Shown: positions 13,772-25,145 of the stretch, one piece after another
Layout of the letters: each line of letters opens with the position of its first letter
Numbering within the stretch: position 1 is the stretch's first letter
Assembly (NCBI GenBank): GCA_012274445.1
Contig: JAAROD010000069.1
Coordinates: 1-64,000 of the forward strand
DNA from: Sclerotiophoma versabilis
Lineage: Eukaryota; Ascomycota; Dothideomycetes; Pleosporales; Didymellaceae
Direction of reading: 5' to 3'
Length of the DNA stretch: 64,000 nt
Made by a program: the position numbers and the translations under genes
Notes under the pieces: generated by a model
The model's input: the letters and a program-made list of their open reading frames with translations, nothing else
What the model was told of the DNA's origin: nothing
The model's database searches: none

Positions 13772-13981
13772 TAACTTAGTTAATTAAGTTTATCTTTAGA
13801 ATCTTAACTTTAACTCTTAACCTAGATAGTCTACTCTATACTACTTATTATTACTTCTATTATTATACTATTTTACTAGGTAATAACTTTAACTCTTATA
13901 AACCTTTCTATATTAGTACTTATTTCTAAAAACTAATATAAAAAGTACTTATAAGCTTTACTTAAAAGTATAACTTTAATA

Positions 13982-14412
13982 CTAAGTTAAATATAATACT
14001 ATAAGAGTAGTATTTTTATATACTATATACTTACTAAAAGATAGTACTTATTAATAAGTAACTAGAGTTAGTCTAATAAAATATATAGTATTACTTACTA
14101 ATAAGTAATAATATATAATACTTATTAATAAGTATATTATATAATAGTATAAAGAAAGATTCTTTCCTACTCTATTTCTAGTTCTTAGATAAAGGCTCTA
14201 GTTAGCTACTTAATTACTATACTACTATATCTAAATAGAATTATAATAAATATATAATACTTATTAATAAGTAAGTTATATATATTATACTTATTAATAT
14301 ATATATTATATAACTATATAAAGAAGATTCTTTCTAACTCTATCTTTAGTTCTAAGTAAGAAGTTTAGTTAGCTACTTAATTACTATACTACTTTATCTG
14401 CATAGGATTATA
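13982..14412 (-). repeat. Two inverted LTR fragments (RIPed)
   Basis: About 13,982-14,237 and 14,238-14,412 each match, in reverse, the 5' part of the LTR. Both end with a piece resembling the LTR start (actatactac...ttataata). They lie back to back with the forward LTR that ends at 13,981, showing repeated insertion or rearrangement here. Confidence 0.6.
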
Positions 14413-15060
14413 ATAAACTTCTAGTAATACTACTAAAATAGAAGTATAATCTACTCTAATATAGAACTGTATTTAAACCTATACTAGGTTATCTCTTATA
14501 GCTTTAATTAAGCTAGTATAGTAGATATAAAAAAAGCTAGAAATAATAAAGTATAATAGAACTCTTTTTATAAGTAAGCTAGTTAAGTAGTAAGCTATTA
14601 CTACTACTACTAGTAAGTATAAGAGCTAAAAAAGAAAGTATATTTAGAAAAGTAGAACTCTTATATAGGAGAAAGCAGAGGATATAGTAGCTTAGAGAAA
14701 TATAGAAGTGCTAGTAGAAGAGGTAAGGTATAAGAAGAGGTATATACCTAGTAGAAGTAATAAAGGTATACTCTATTATAGAATATATAGTAAGCTAGAG
14801 TTTAATAGAAGAACTTATAGAAAATTATAGCTATATTAGGTAATTAATATTTTAAAAATTTTATTATAATTATTCTATATAGTATTAGGAAATCTTAGTT
14901 AAAGTAGTAATAGAGTATATTAAGTAATTAGCTTAGTACTATAATTAGCTTAGTAATAGATTACGTTATACTACTTAAATATATACGTATTTAAGGTTGT
15001 GCTAATACTGCTTAGGTGTCTTAGAGTTTACTATAGCAGAGTTATTCTCTAAAGTAGAAA

Positions 15061-18000
15061 TCTTACTATACCTAAGGTTAGCTGCGTATGCTTTTTTTTA
15101 GTTAGGTTATTCCTAAATCTAGAAATGTTGTACTATTAGTATGCATATGGAAGTAATTTGTGTTTAATAATGTACCTATTATAATATTAAGGAATATTGT
15201 ACGTACAATCTAGTATTCCTGTTGTAATGAAATGCCTAGAGCACTAGCAACTGTGGGCGTGTTATCTGAATTAAACCTCAAGCAATTCCTAAATTTGAGC
15301 ATATTTATTTAACTGTTAGGTCTTACTCTGCATGCTGGACGATATTCTATTAGACGAGTGCGCTGCAGATCGCAAGACACTTGTCCTCGCAAGGAAGCAA
15401 GCTGATGCAACCCTCGTTGCACGAGACACGGTTGCATCGTGCTGAACATGGGTATTTGCGCACTCCTTTTTCCACTGATGCACACCAGGTGGCATGTAAC
15501 CGTTCCCGATACACACTAATGTATCACGAAGCGTGTGCGCCCTGCATTGAACAACAGCATATCAGGACGGTTACCTTGTATTTGCTTGTAAACCGGTATC
15601 CGGCCCTGTTATAACATCGCACTAGGCAGACATTGTTACACATCTGAAAGTTTTTACCACATGCTTTTACGTATTGAGGATGCTGTACGTTAGGTTTCCC
15701 CTGGAGATCTATAGCATTGCATTGACCCTAAGTACCTGGACAAGGATCGCTGTAGGTCAGTATTGTGACGTAGATGAGACAGCACTGAAGGTGTCTTCGT
15801 CCAAATGCCTGGAACAGTGCACTTATACATTGTGGCTATACCCTAGGTTGGATTTAAAATGTCTTCCATGTACCTACACAGCTTAGTCAAGGCTGGTGAT
15901 GGTGTTTTTCGGGCCGCTGCTTAGCAAGTGCAATAGGTCAAGGTGTAGTCACCTGCGCGACTAAAAAGTTGATATAGCAACAATGTGGAATAAGTGTACA
16001 GCATACAACGTGTTAAGCAGCTTGCTTTCTCTTTGTCTTATTCACATTAGTACCCTCTGGGTACTAGGGTGGTCATGTGAGCTACGTTATAACTAGGGGA
16101 GTAAAGGCATTGAAAGCCTCCCTGGCGGTCGCCACATCAAGTGTAATAACACCTATCAAAACCCGGTGTCGAAGCGGAGATTCGCCTACATGTAGGCCAG
16201 AATCTGGAATAATAATGTGTAATAAGAATGTGTTACAGTAAATAGGCCCTACCTAGCATGCTAAAATTCAGGGTGCAAATGTATGTACATTTTTGACCTG
16301 TTGTAGCTGCGACAGAAAGTATGTACATCTTTGCCCTGTTTTGGCCGCAACACCCAGTGTTCCCCTTTTCAGGACCTATGTCTGTAGCAGGCAATTAAAC
16401 GCTCAGATAGGATCAATGCTAGCTAGGGCGAGAAAAGAAAATACTCGTATAATTGCTGTCTTAAGAGACCAGATCCGTAAAAACAACAAACTCTGGTGAT
16501 CTCGAGAAAGACGGAAGCATTATAACCTTCTATAACGCCTGTAAACCCTGCTAGCAGGTAATATACCTTCCGCGAATTAAGTGTGCACTTTAGATCCAGA
16601 CCAGTTGTCCTAGAGTACATGCGCACAATACTCAAAATGAGGCGCAGTGAGACGGACGTGTCCGAAGCGGCAGGTAGTTTCCGATTGGATATGGCTTGCA
16701 CCTGGGCGGCCTGACACCTGCAGGCGGGACGGTGCGAAACCACCTAGAAGGCGACAACAGTATTTCTCTAAGCCAACTTCTTGAGCTCTGTATAGACTCA
16801 TGAGACATTTTGCAACCAGGCTGGCATGTGCTGGCCTAGTTAGGTGAGCTGGCTGCATTTCAGTTGCAAGTTTGTATTGTCCGACCACAATCTGGCTCGG
16901 GTTGCCTAGCTGTCAGGCCACCAACGATCGTAAAGGAACTGTGCATCGGTGCATCGATAACGCGATGTCGGATTCATTGCCATTGGCAAGAAATACAGCA
17001 TCGCAATCGATCCTTTAGCTCCTCTCCCGATGGCAGTGCCAAGATGCTATACGACCTGCCGATGCATGGGCTCGGTAGATATAACTTTACCCAGCAGTAT
17101 GGCTCCACACGTGCAGGGGAATCATATCCGTTTTGCTTTGCATATCAATCAGATTGAGCTTATAATGTCAATTCGATCAATCTCCAGAGTAAGCGGGCGG
17201 TTCGGCAATCTTGAGGGTCAACCTCGTGTACACATGCGATCTACAATCAGACTCGCGACATGGCTATCGCATGTGAAAGACGGAACCTATCAGATCAAGC
17301 GCTTTGCTATTCAAAAACACCTCAGAGCATTCATACTCGAGCACAATTCTTAGAAAGCTGACCGTGATATGTGGTGGCCGTGAAGGATAGGGCCAAGCAT
17401 CAATTATGCTCTACTGTAACGGCCTTCGTTCCCAGTAAACTGGCCTCTGATCGTATCAATCTTGCTTCATACTAGGTCCTGTTTACATATCCGCATAGAA
17501 TGTACAAACACAAATGAGGCAGATGAGAGCGAGGAGATGGATCCCAGAGTTACAAGAGCGTACGTGCCCGCAGGAATTCTCCGCATACCACGTTCCACTG
17601 GACACTAGCTTGGGATTTGTTTTGAGAATCTCTGTATAATTCTGTGTAATCAGGCACCAGTGATGTCATGAGGGCCTAACCAAATCATCCGTAGAATCTA
17701 GACGTTGAGGCATTTTTCGAGGTACTCTGCCGAATTATCCGAAACACGAGATGGACCCCACGTCTACAATTGCAGCTGACCAAGCTCACGATGCTAGGAT
17801 GGTGCAGGATGAAATGACTCCTGCAGGGATTCGGGAGGGTACCAGAGTGTCCCACCTTCTTCACAGTAGTCAGTCAACCCGATGAACACTGCAGAAATTA
17901 AGCTCACAGAGTGAACACTGCTATACATTTAATAGTAGTAACAGCATTAGGACCGAGACTCCTATTATGAGTGGTATGATTCTCAGCTGCCGCCTTCACA

Positions 18001-18252
18001 AAGACGTTTTTCAATAAGACATGTGGTCTAAAACAGTTTAGCATTTCTTGCCGGTCTATTGGAATGCCTAATAGCGGCTGCAGGTCAATGCAGGGTTTTA
18101 AGAGCCAAAGCTAGAAGCTCATGAATTAGACGCGGGTCATTTCAGATCTAGTAATCAGATTAGGAAGGCTCCAAGTTAAATCAGTGCACAGGAGCTAGCA
18201 GTCATTGGGATATCAACGATGGGATTGAGCTTAGAAAAGACGAAAATCAGTG
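15061..18252. other. Gene-poor island of normal composition
   Basis: CA and TG return to normal frequency, so this DNA is not RIPed. Open frames are short and in no convincing order. An ATG frame at 15,680-15,886 (68 residues, 5 Cys) is the best of them, but it lacks clear signals and I do not call it. An imperfect 38-bp tandem duplication lies at 16,281-16,354. Otherwise I see nothing recognisable. Confidence 0.6.
16281..16354. repeat. Imperfect tandem duplication, 2 x ~37 bp
   Basis: The units 16,281-16,318 and 16,319-16,354 both start GTATGTACAT and continue with the same order of blocks (tttgacctgtt/tttgccctgtt, then tagctgcgac/tggccgcaac). They are about three-quarters identical by eye. 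Confidence 0.6.
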
Positions 18253-18260
18253 TATATAAA
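18253..18260 (+). promoter_or_regulatory. TATA box of the secreted protein gene at 18,360
   Basis: TATATAAA lies 100 bp upstream of the start codon, a usual distance for a fungal core promoter. Confidence 0.6.
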
Positions 18261-18359
18261 AGCCTGTCAATATCCTCGTTAGGTGACCTGGCATAAGAAG
18301 AACATCTCAATCAATTACCTTCCTTTCATCATCACAGACACATCGACTTATCAGCCTTA

Positions 18360-18837
18360 ATGATCATGAAGGCTACCGGCATCCTCTCTCTCGCGCTGGC
18401 AGCAACAGTGGCCATCGCGATGCCTGCAGAGCTAGTTTTTGAGCTTGAGCAAGTGCTGAATATCGACTAACAAGTGATACTATTGCTAATTGCAAGTCTC
18501 CAGGAAGCGTATCGGTACCTGCGGCAATAAATGCCCGGATAATAAGAAGGCCATCGTATCAAAGAGCTACACGGACATTAAGGGGAGCCTGTATGGCGAT
18601 ACTGTCGCAATAATGGACAGAAGTATCGACAACAACATTGCATCGAAACCCGGCGTCACAAATAATGTTTGTGGAAAGTACAACAATGGTTACACGATAC
18701 ACTGCAATGGAAAAACAGTCGTCAGCATCGATACTCCTGCCGGCAAGAACTGGAAATGTCAGTCATTCACTGCGAACTCGTGTATGGCAACGACTGGCAT
18801 TAGCAGTACATATTTCCAAATTCATGCTTGCTGTTAG
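18360..18837 (+). CDS. Small secreted cysteine-rich protein 1 (candidate effector)
   Basis: The predicted protein has 140 residues. Residues 1-20 form a signal peptide (two charged-region Met starts, then a Leu/Ala-rich core ending AIA). The mature part has eight cysteines (36, 40, 86, 97, 115, 123, 139, 140) and ends Cys-Cys. The frame needs one intron, because exon 1 meets TAA soon after its 31st codon. The only phase-consistent join I find is exon 1 at 18,360-18,452, intron 18,453-18,507 (GTGCTG...GAAG, with CTAAC inside), and exon 2 at 18,508-18,837. The donor and acceptor are weak, so the junction or even activity is uncertain. It stands alone between two RIP blocks, and the right block starts just 30 bases after its stop. 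The family is not recognised; the effector role is inferred from size, Cys content and setting. Confidence 0.7.
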
Positions 18838-18849
18838 TCCAGCATAGGC

Positions 18850-19171
18850 TAAGACTCTCTTAGAGTAGCAGATTTCTAGGCTGTAGGATATGTAGTTTCT
18901 ACTTCTAGACTTAAACTCCTATATCTTCTAAAACCTAATTCCTATAATTCTATCTAAATTAGGTATTACTACTATATATTAAGGATTAAGAGAATAATAT
19001 CTTATATACTACTATAGTATAGAAGAGAAGTAGTAAGTATAAACTTACTTAATCTACTAATATTATATAGTACCTATAATAAAAGAAAAATAGATAATAA
19101 TACTTAATAGTAATATAGAATAGAATAAGAACTCTTTTTAAAGTAGTTAGAATAATTAATAATAGCTTATA
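18850..19171. repeat. RIPed AT-rich DNA left of Pogo copy 2
   Basis: This short AT-rich stretch is depleted in CA/TG, between the stop codon of the secreted protein and the Pogo terminal repeat. No element was identified. Confidence 0.6.
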
Positions 19172-21354
19172 ACATACTCTATAGGTAAGTAAGCTAATAG
19201 GTAAGTAAGCTACTTTTACTAAGCTGCTACTAAAGTACTCTTTCTATACTAATATCTTAATAATAACCTATTATTAATGTATTTTAGAAAGCTTAGGTAT
19301 AGCTTATACTTTAAGCTCTTAAATAAGATATCAATCTCTTCTAGTAATATACTATAGCTATTTATAAGGTGCCTTAAAGCATACTAAGCTATTAATATAC
19401 TAGATAATCTTTATAAGGTAATTCTATACCTAACTTATAAGGTTTAAATAATAATAATATAATAGGCTAGGCTCTAGACTAGTACCTTAGCTTATAGAAG
19501 GCCTTAGGCACTTTAGCTAATTATACTCTAGCTCTATAGGTTCTTAGCAGAACTCTAGTAATTTTAGTCTCTATAATAAGCTCTTTAAACTCTCTAAACT
19601 ACAGCCTACCTTACTACTATAAAGGCTACTAGAGAATTATAAATCCTATAAATAGGTTCTATATACCTTCTACCTTCTAGTATATATATATAAGACTCTG
19701 CACTAGTAGAGAGGTATTAAATTTATTTAGTTTCTACTTATATCTAGCTATTAGCAGCTAGCTTCTTATAAATAAGAAGAAAGTAATTATTAAGTATATA
19801 CTTAAGCTAAACATATAAGAATTTAGCCTCTAGCTAGTAGATATAGCTACTATAGCTAATTCTCTATATACTAAGTATAATCTAGGCTCTATTAGTATAA
19901 ACTAGCCTAGTATATTTATTAAGTATTAACTAGAGCTTAAAGTAAAGTTTAATTATAAGTATAACTATAAGTAAGCCTTCTATAAGAATTTAAGAGGTTA
20001 TATAGAGCTAGTTTAGCCTAGTAGCTAATATTAAAGCTAAGTATAGTATCTAGAATAATAATACCTATAACTTTAATAAGATAGGCTTTATAATAGGCTA
20101 GATCTCTTTAGAAGTAGTTATTATAGCTTTAAAGAAATAAAGAAGGCTAAATATAGTCTAGTAAGGTAACTAGAAGTAGATAATAGTTATATAAAGTATT
20201 AATACAAAAGAATAGGCTATTCTGCTCTTTATTATCTTTAAAGTATACTACTACCTCTCTAGCTAGTATAAGAAGAAAAACCTACTCTAGAATTAGGCTA
20301 TTAGAGTCTCTAGTAATAGCTAAACTACTAATAACCTTAGTCTTAAGTAGTTAAAGTACTTTAATGCGTATATAAAGAAGCGTACTATTAGTACCTACTA
20401 ACTACTAGTTATTAATAGCTATAAAAGCTATAACTTACTTAAATTCTAGTAATACTATAAGAATAATAAGGTTATTACTATATATATACCTTCTTACTTA
20501 TTATACCTTCTATAGCTACTTAATATAGGTTATTTTACCTCTTTAAAGAAAGTATATAGGTACTAAGCTAAAATACTTATATATAACTAGATTACTTACT
20601 TTATAAAGACTAAGTTTTTTTTATACTTTAAAGCAGCCTATAATATAGTATTTACTTCTAGTAATATCTAAGAAGAGTTCTAAGGTGCTAGATTAGTCCC
20701 CTTTAACCTAGAATAGGTTATTTTAACTCTTAATATAAAGCTGCAGACTCTATTACTACTACTCCCTACTAATAGTAAGCTCTAGTAGTTGTAAACCTCT
20801 AGTAATACTCTAGAATTTAGGTTATAATTAACTCTAATTTAAGAGAAGTATAAGAAGTAGCAGGGTAGCTTACTAAACTCTGTTCTAAGAGCGCTTAAGC
20901 ACTACGCAAAGGGGGGAGTAATTTTATCCTATAAGCTAGTTTTAGCCTAACAGGAAATTAGCAAGCTTTAAGCAGCTAACAAGGCTGCTATGCAACAAAA
21001 ATTACACAAAAGAAAGCAAGTTCAGAAGGAAGGGACCCTAATAGTTAGAGATAGGCAGTAACTAGCAGCTCTAAAGGAGTTTAGGGCGTGTAGTGATAGG
21101 AAGAAGCCAAAGAAGCAGGTGCGCGCTCAAGAGGGTAAGCTAACCTAAAGGCGCTGCAGAAGGTGCAATCAGACTGGCCACAACGCGCAAACGTGCAAGA
21201 TTAATGTAGAAGTAGTCTCTAAATGATATTATATGCCGTAGTCTGCCACAGAGTGCCAAAGTGTGGTGTTTTGGGCCATAATGGGTTATGTTTTAGTGGG
21301 GGCTTGGCAAAAGTGGCTCGCTCGCCCGTTGGCTCGCTCACCCGTAGGGTACGT
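19172..21354 (+). mobile_element. Fot1/Pogo DNA transposon, copy 2 (RIP stops partway)
   Basis: The element is 2,183 bp, flanked by TA on both sides, with inverted ends: ACATACTCTATAGG at left and CCCGTAGGGTACGT at right. The right repeat is un-RIPed and shows the original sequence. The left 1.7 kb is heavily RIPed. From about 20,930 the sequence is almost intact and encodes the C-terminus of a DDE transposase: a Lys/Arg-rich segment (about 20,990-21,130), then a CCHC zinc knuckle (Arg-Arg-Cys..Cys..His..Cys, about 21,150-21,205), with a few remaining stops. A transposase of this type cuts at TA targets. The upstream DDE domain is destroyed. An extra segment of about 316 bp at 19,457-19,772 is absent from the other two copies. 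Confidence 0.8.
19457..19772. mobile_element. Unclassified insertion inside Pogo copy 2
   Basis: Pogo copies 1 and 3 read continuously across this site (ataataatta-gaag type). Copy 2 carries about 316 extra RIPed bases. I could not settle terminal repeats or a target duplication, so the class is open and the borders are approximate. Confidence 0.5.
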
Positions 21355-22586
21355 TAATAGTAATAGTAATAGTAACATTTGCATAGCGATTGCAGTAGTC
21401 TATAGCATTATGTTACTATAGACGCGCGTAGTACGTCTTACCAGATTAGTGGATGATAGTATGCAAATTAAAGCTAGCACTCAAGCGTTAACAACCTGAA
21501 TGCTGAACTGAATCTACCTTGCTTTCTTCTATTGGTTGTCTTAGTTATTCGCGTTATCGTAATGCTTGTTGACTTTAACGCTGCTGTGACAGTTGCCTAA
21601 AAAGCCAGACTGGTTAGCGCGGAAGATAGTGCTGTAGCTCTTCCTGACGATATAGCTTTGAAAGACTCGCGCATCATAAACAATAATACGACAGTCAGGA
21701 GTATCTTCTGCTTTAGGCCACTATTGATCGTATCGAGCGTATCGAGCAAAGCCTGTAACCACGTCGTTTTCACCAGGGAATACAGCATCCTTGGAGGCTT
21801 CTTCTTTATAGTCAAGAACAGGACCTTCACCACCAGTATGTGATGAGATCTGAAAATCTGCGTCCTGGGCGAGCGATCGGTCGTACGCAATAGCGTTTCC
21901 AGTCTGATTTGAAGCTCCTGAACTCTCTTCTGCAGCTCGCGCAAACAGAACGACACACGACTCTATGCGACTGTTATATTTTGCAAGGGATAGCAGACTC
22001 AGCTAAACCGACGACTTGGTCGACAATCAGATATACGATCTTGTCACACACTCGGGGGGGTAGGCAAGCGGTGGCCCAAAAAGATTGCCAGAATCACAAC
22101 GATATAACAGGTGTTCATGCAAGGCTTAAACGGGGGTAACAGAAGATTTCGTTTCGCACCGAACAGGCTAAGCGCGATTCCAGCAGAGTGGAGTCTCTCG
22201 AGAAGACCACGCAAAGGATCGGGTCGTTCAGAAGCTCGAGGCAAGCTTCACAATCCTCTGTCACTGTTGGCTGCGTGGCAATCAACACGGACAGCTATAT
22301 ACCTGCTTCAGCAGGTGTTGGAGTGCAAACGCTGGAGAAGCATCATTCAGACTATCCGATAGCGTCGCAAATCGGTAGTAGGCATATGGTTTTCAACGTA
22401 TTCGTAAGGCATTCTATCATCCCTGCGTTGGTTTTCGTTGATGGATGGGACTAAACAAAACAGAGTAGAGAGTGGCACAGTTCCTTGACGTCTCAAGTAC
22501 TGTATAAGTATGCAGGCCTCCATCGTCGTTGTTCCTCAACAACAATATCTAGCGTCTGCTAATCAACGCCCACACCTTCGTGGCCT
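21355..22586. other. Gene-poor stretch
   Basis: Normal composition, beginning with a short TAG/TAA trinucleotide run (21,356-21,375). A minus-strand stretch at about 21,600-21,960 stays open in more than one frame, one of them interrupted by a stop. It could be a decayed gene, but I recognise no domain and call none. Confidence 0.5.
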
Positions 22587-22961
22587 CTAGCAAAAATCGT
22601 CTTTACCAGATCCACCGTCTTGGCAGGTATTATCTCCGTGGCACTGTTTAGAGTAGCTGATCCCGCCCTTGCCGTCCTTGCAGTGGTACAAGTCGTTGTA
22701 CATGTGGCTAGAATCAGGGGCCTGATTAACGCGATTGAGCTCCGCGACTATGGTATCCTTATAGTTTCCTGTACATACATATGTTAGTAGATTGTTACTT
22801 CAGAACATTGCGCAATAAAAGCTTCCAGATGTGAATGCAAAACAATGAAACATACCGATTTTCATGAGGTTCCAATCACAGTAGTTTAGTCCTGGCGTGC
22901 AATCGCGTGCGACAACACTGGTGGCTAGGATGAAGACGGCGGACGCGACGCTGAAGCGCAT
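22587..22961 (-). CDS. Small secreted cysteine-rich protein 2 (candidate effector)
   Basis: The predicted protein has 95 residues. Residues 1-18 are a clear signal peptide (MRFSVASAVF start, cleavage after VVA). The mature protein has six cysteines at 21, 28, 65, 78, 84 and 95, enough for three disulphides, and is rich in Asp, Gly and Asn. Exon 1 is 22,856-22,961 and exon 2 is 22,587-22,768. The 87-bp intron has textbook signals: GTATGT donor, CTAAC branch, TACAG acceptor. The gene is not evident from unspliced frames because each exon is short. It has its own TATA box and no neighbours nearer than 1 kb. No known family was recognised. An effector or antimicrobial-type role is inferred from size, secretion and Cys pattern. 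Confidence 0.85.
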
Positions 22962-23075
22962 GATGGAAATATTGAAGAGATCACAGAAAATATTCTCAGA
23001 ACATGAATGTCAGGGACGTTGAGGGATTTCGGAGAGGCTATTAGTGATGGGAAAATCGAGGTCTGGAGCACAGTA

Positions 23076-23081
23076 CTTATA
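23076..23081 (-). promoter_or_regulatory. TATA-like element of secreted protein gene 2
   Basis: TATAAG on the minus strand, 115 bp upstream of the start codon at 22,961. Confidence 0.45.
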
Positions 23082-24047
23082 GTACGACCTCACCCCTATG
23101 CGAGCATACATCTCCTAATCCCATGAAACCCAAACTTGTCACTGTGCGCACCGTACGTCCCAAATCATTCCCTGGCGTGGCCTCTGTGGCCGCGAACTGG
23201 CGATACTACGGCGTGGTGTAGCCTAAGCTGACATCACATCAGGGATATACTGGGAAATGCTTGTCAGCTTTTGTGTTGCATATCAGCTATCTTTTTACCG
23301 CCGTTCCATCTGCGTGGCTGTCAACTTAGAGATCATGATTCGCTCAGCTTGAATCCATAGACGGTGCATCTTAGCGCAGCCGTTACCTCTTCTTTCCCTC
23401 GTTAGGACGCACGTGAAAAACAGAGCTCAGCTTAGCTTCGTCCTTAGTGACTACGTCCCTTGTGTATCTGACACCTCTTACACCCAACAAACGTAGAAAA
23501 TTGTTATCGAGACCAAATGTGGTTTCAAATACTTCAGATGGTCTCATCCTACTAAAGAGATCTTCAGCACGATCATGGGACCATTTACGGCTTTGACAAT
23601 TACATTTTCTTCAAGTGGCTAGGAAAATTCGAATCTCAGAACATTAGTGGTTGAACGCGCACTGTGGATGGAAATAACTATATTGTTAGACTGTTCTAAG
23701 CTCACAACCAGCTTTTTTTGAAACACAGATGATTTAACAGCATACCAAAGTGCAATCAGAGAGAGCCGAGAAAGTAAGCAGCCTACATGGTCTCTTCAGT
23801 GATCCGACTTACTTATTAGCTGCAGGCTCAAAATTCTCTCTGATGGACCCATCCTATTATAGTTTGCTTGCGAGTTGCTTACACGTAGTTAGAGTTTGCT
23901 AGAACCATCGCCTTCATGCGCAGTCAAGCTTTTGTCGTCTCTCTGCACAAGAATCGCTGTTTTGTTCTCCTAAGGTTTAACGGCTTCATAGCTAGTCTGC
24001 TCAAGCTTCAGCTCAGCGCGCAATCATCGAGCTTATAGACCAGCAGA
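23082..24047. other. Gene-poor stretch
   Basis: Normal composition with no recognisable coding region or RNA gene. Confidence 0.5.
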
Positions 24048-25145
24048 ATGCAGACCGAGGGCAGCATTAGTTCCAAAGAATCGTCTGATAGTTGCGCCAT
24101 CGACACCGGTAATGTCACCTATTGTGATGCCCACAAAATACTGCTGATGATGTTTCCTCCACATGCTACACACACTCACCAGCCGTTGATCGTAGTCTGC
24201 TCCAAGTCTCTCGCTAAACACTATACTAAGGAGCTTGATCTCCGGACTCAAAAGGCCCAGGGATGGCTCCCAACAAAGAAGAGTGACTTTACCCCCTACC
24301 CTTGAAGGCCTGGGTAGCTACCTTCAAGTAAACGTTGATATTGAAAGCCTTCTCAGCTAACGGTATCCACCCACCTAATGGCAACGTTGTACTGGAAAAA
24401 CTCAAGCCACTAACACTACAGCACCCTAAAATACCTCTACATCAAACCGCACCTCTTTCTTCGTCTACAGAGCCATGGTGGTTCAAAACCAAGTATCTAC
24501 TTCATGCAGCAACTCACAACAATGACAGTGTGGCTGCTGATTCGCTAAAACAGTACTTCCACCACCTTTCAGTAGAGGACCAGCTACTCCAGCAGCAACT
24601 TGATGGTGTGAAAGAGGCTATCTCTGAGAGAGAGAAGACAAAGGATAAACAGGAGTCTTGCTGTTATGTGCGCATAATATTGAGTGTTATGGGAGAGCAA
24701 AATGGTGGACTCCTTCATCTAAGGAGGGGGCAGATGCACGATAGGATGCACAACAGGCTTATGAGGCAGAACAAAAAGCTGCAAAAGCTACTAAACGTGA
24801 GCCACAACACACGGAAGGACTTTTTAAAGCAAATCAGGAAGAGGAGAACCGTGTGCAGCGAGAGAGAGAGAACAGGAGGCGCGCAACCAGAGGCGTGCAG
24901 AAGAGTGTCAGGTGATTGAGGCACGCAAGCCAGGGAGAGAGCGTCAAAAACAAGCTAACAACACTTGAAAAGCTGTACAATTATTCCAAAGAGGCAAGCT
25001 AAAGACTTGAAAGAAAGCAGCACCAAGGAAGAAGCAGAATTGGGGTGCTATAGGTGCAAAAGCTGGGAAGTCAGTTACTATGGCTGCACCAGGCTTCCTA
25101 ACTGCCGCCAACTTACGTGGCCGCAAACTTGTTCGGCCACATAGG
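24048..25145 (+). pseudogene. Pogo/Fot1-like transposase remnant (C-terminal half)
   Basis: The segment at about 24,105-24,305 carries the end of a DDE_1 (Pogo/Fot1) catalytic domain: Phe-Pro-Pro-His-x-Thr-His followed by Gln-Pro-Leu, where the family has its third acidic residue region, then Lys-Ser-Leu-Ala-Lys. An in-frame stop near 24,329 separates it from an open stretch to 24,919 that begins with the family's Ala-Phe-x-Ala-x-Gly-Ile-His-Pro segment and continues as a charged coiled-coil tail. A third frame (about 24,920-25,145) holds the basic Lys/Arg C-terminus. The N-terminal HTH and the first catalytic Asp are missing. It is not RIPed and belongs to a different Pogo family from 19,172-21,354. 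Confidence 0.75.

Larger units (their letters stand above)
11205..13981 (+). repeat. LTR split by a Pogo insertion (RIPed)
   Basis: The LTR of the same family as 31,099-31,597 is present in two parts, 11,205-11,495 and 13,772-13,981. Its left end reads TATTATAATTCTATGC for TGTTACGATCCTGTGC, and its right end reads AACTTTAATA for AACTTCAACA. The two parts join exactly at a TA dinucleotide where the Pogo element entered. Confidence 0.75.
1..15060. repeat. AT-rich, RIP-degraded transposon block
   Basis: This stretch is extremely AT-rich and built mainly of TA, AG, CT and AA steps. CA and TG are almost missing, while TA is in great excess. That is the expected end point of RIP, which turns CpA into TpA on either strand of duplicated DNA in ascomycetes. 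No reading frame of gene length survives. The block resolves into nested LTR retroelement and Pogo copies, listed separately. The stretches at about 10,640-11,204 and 14,413-15,060 are equally RIPed, but I could not assign them to an element. The composition changes sharply to normal at about 15,060-15,200. Confidence 0.93.

Noticed and set aside
15680..15886. 68-codon frame with five cysteines in the first gene-poor island
   Set aside because: It starts hydrophobic but has no clear signal-peptide cleavage pattern, TATA box or intron signals, and a frame this short arises readily by chance.
21597..21956. Minus-strand 119-codon frame
   Set aside because: It has no ATG at its head, a neighbouring frame looks equally protein-like but has a stop, and no domain could be named. 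Left as possible decayed DNA.
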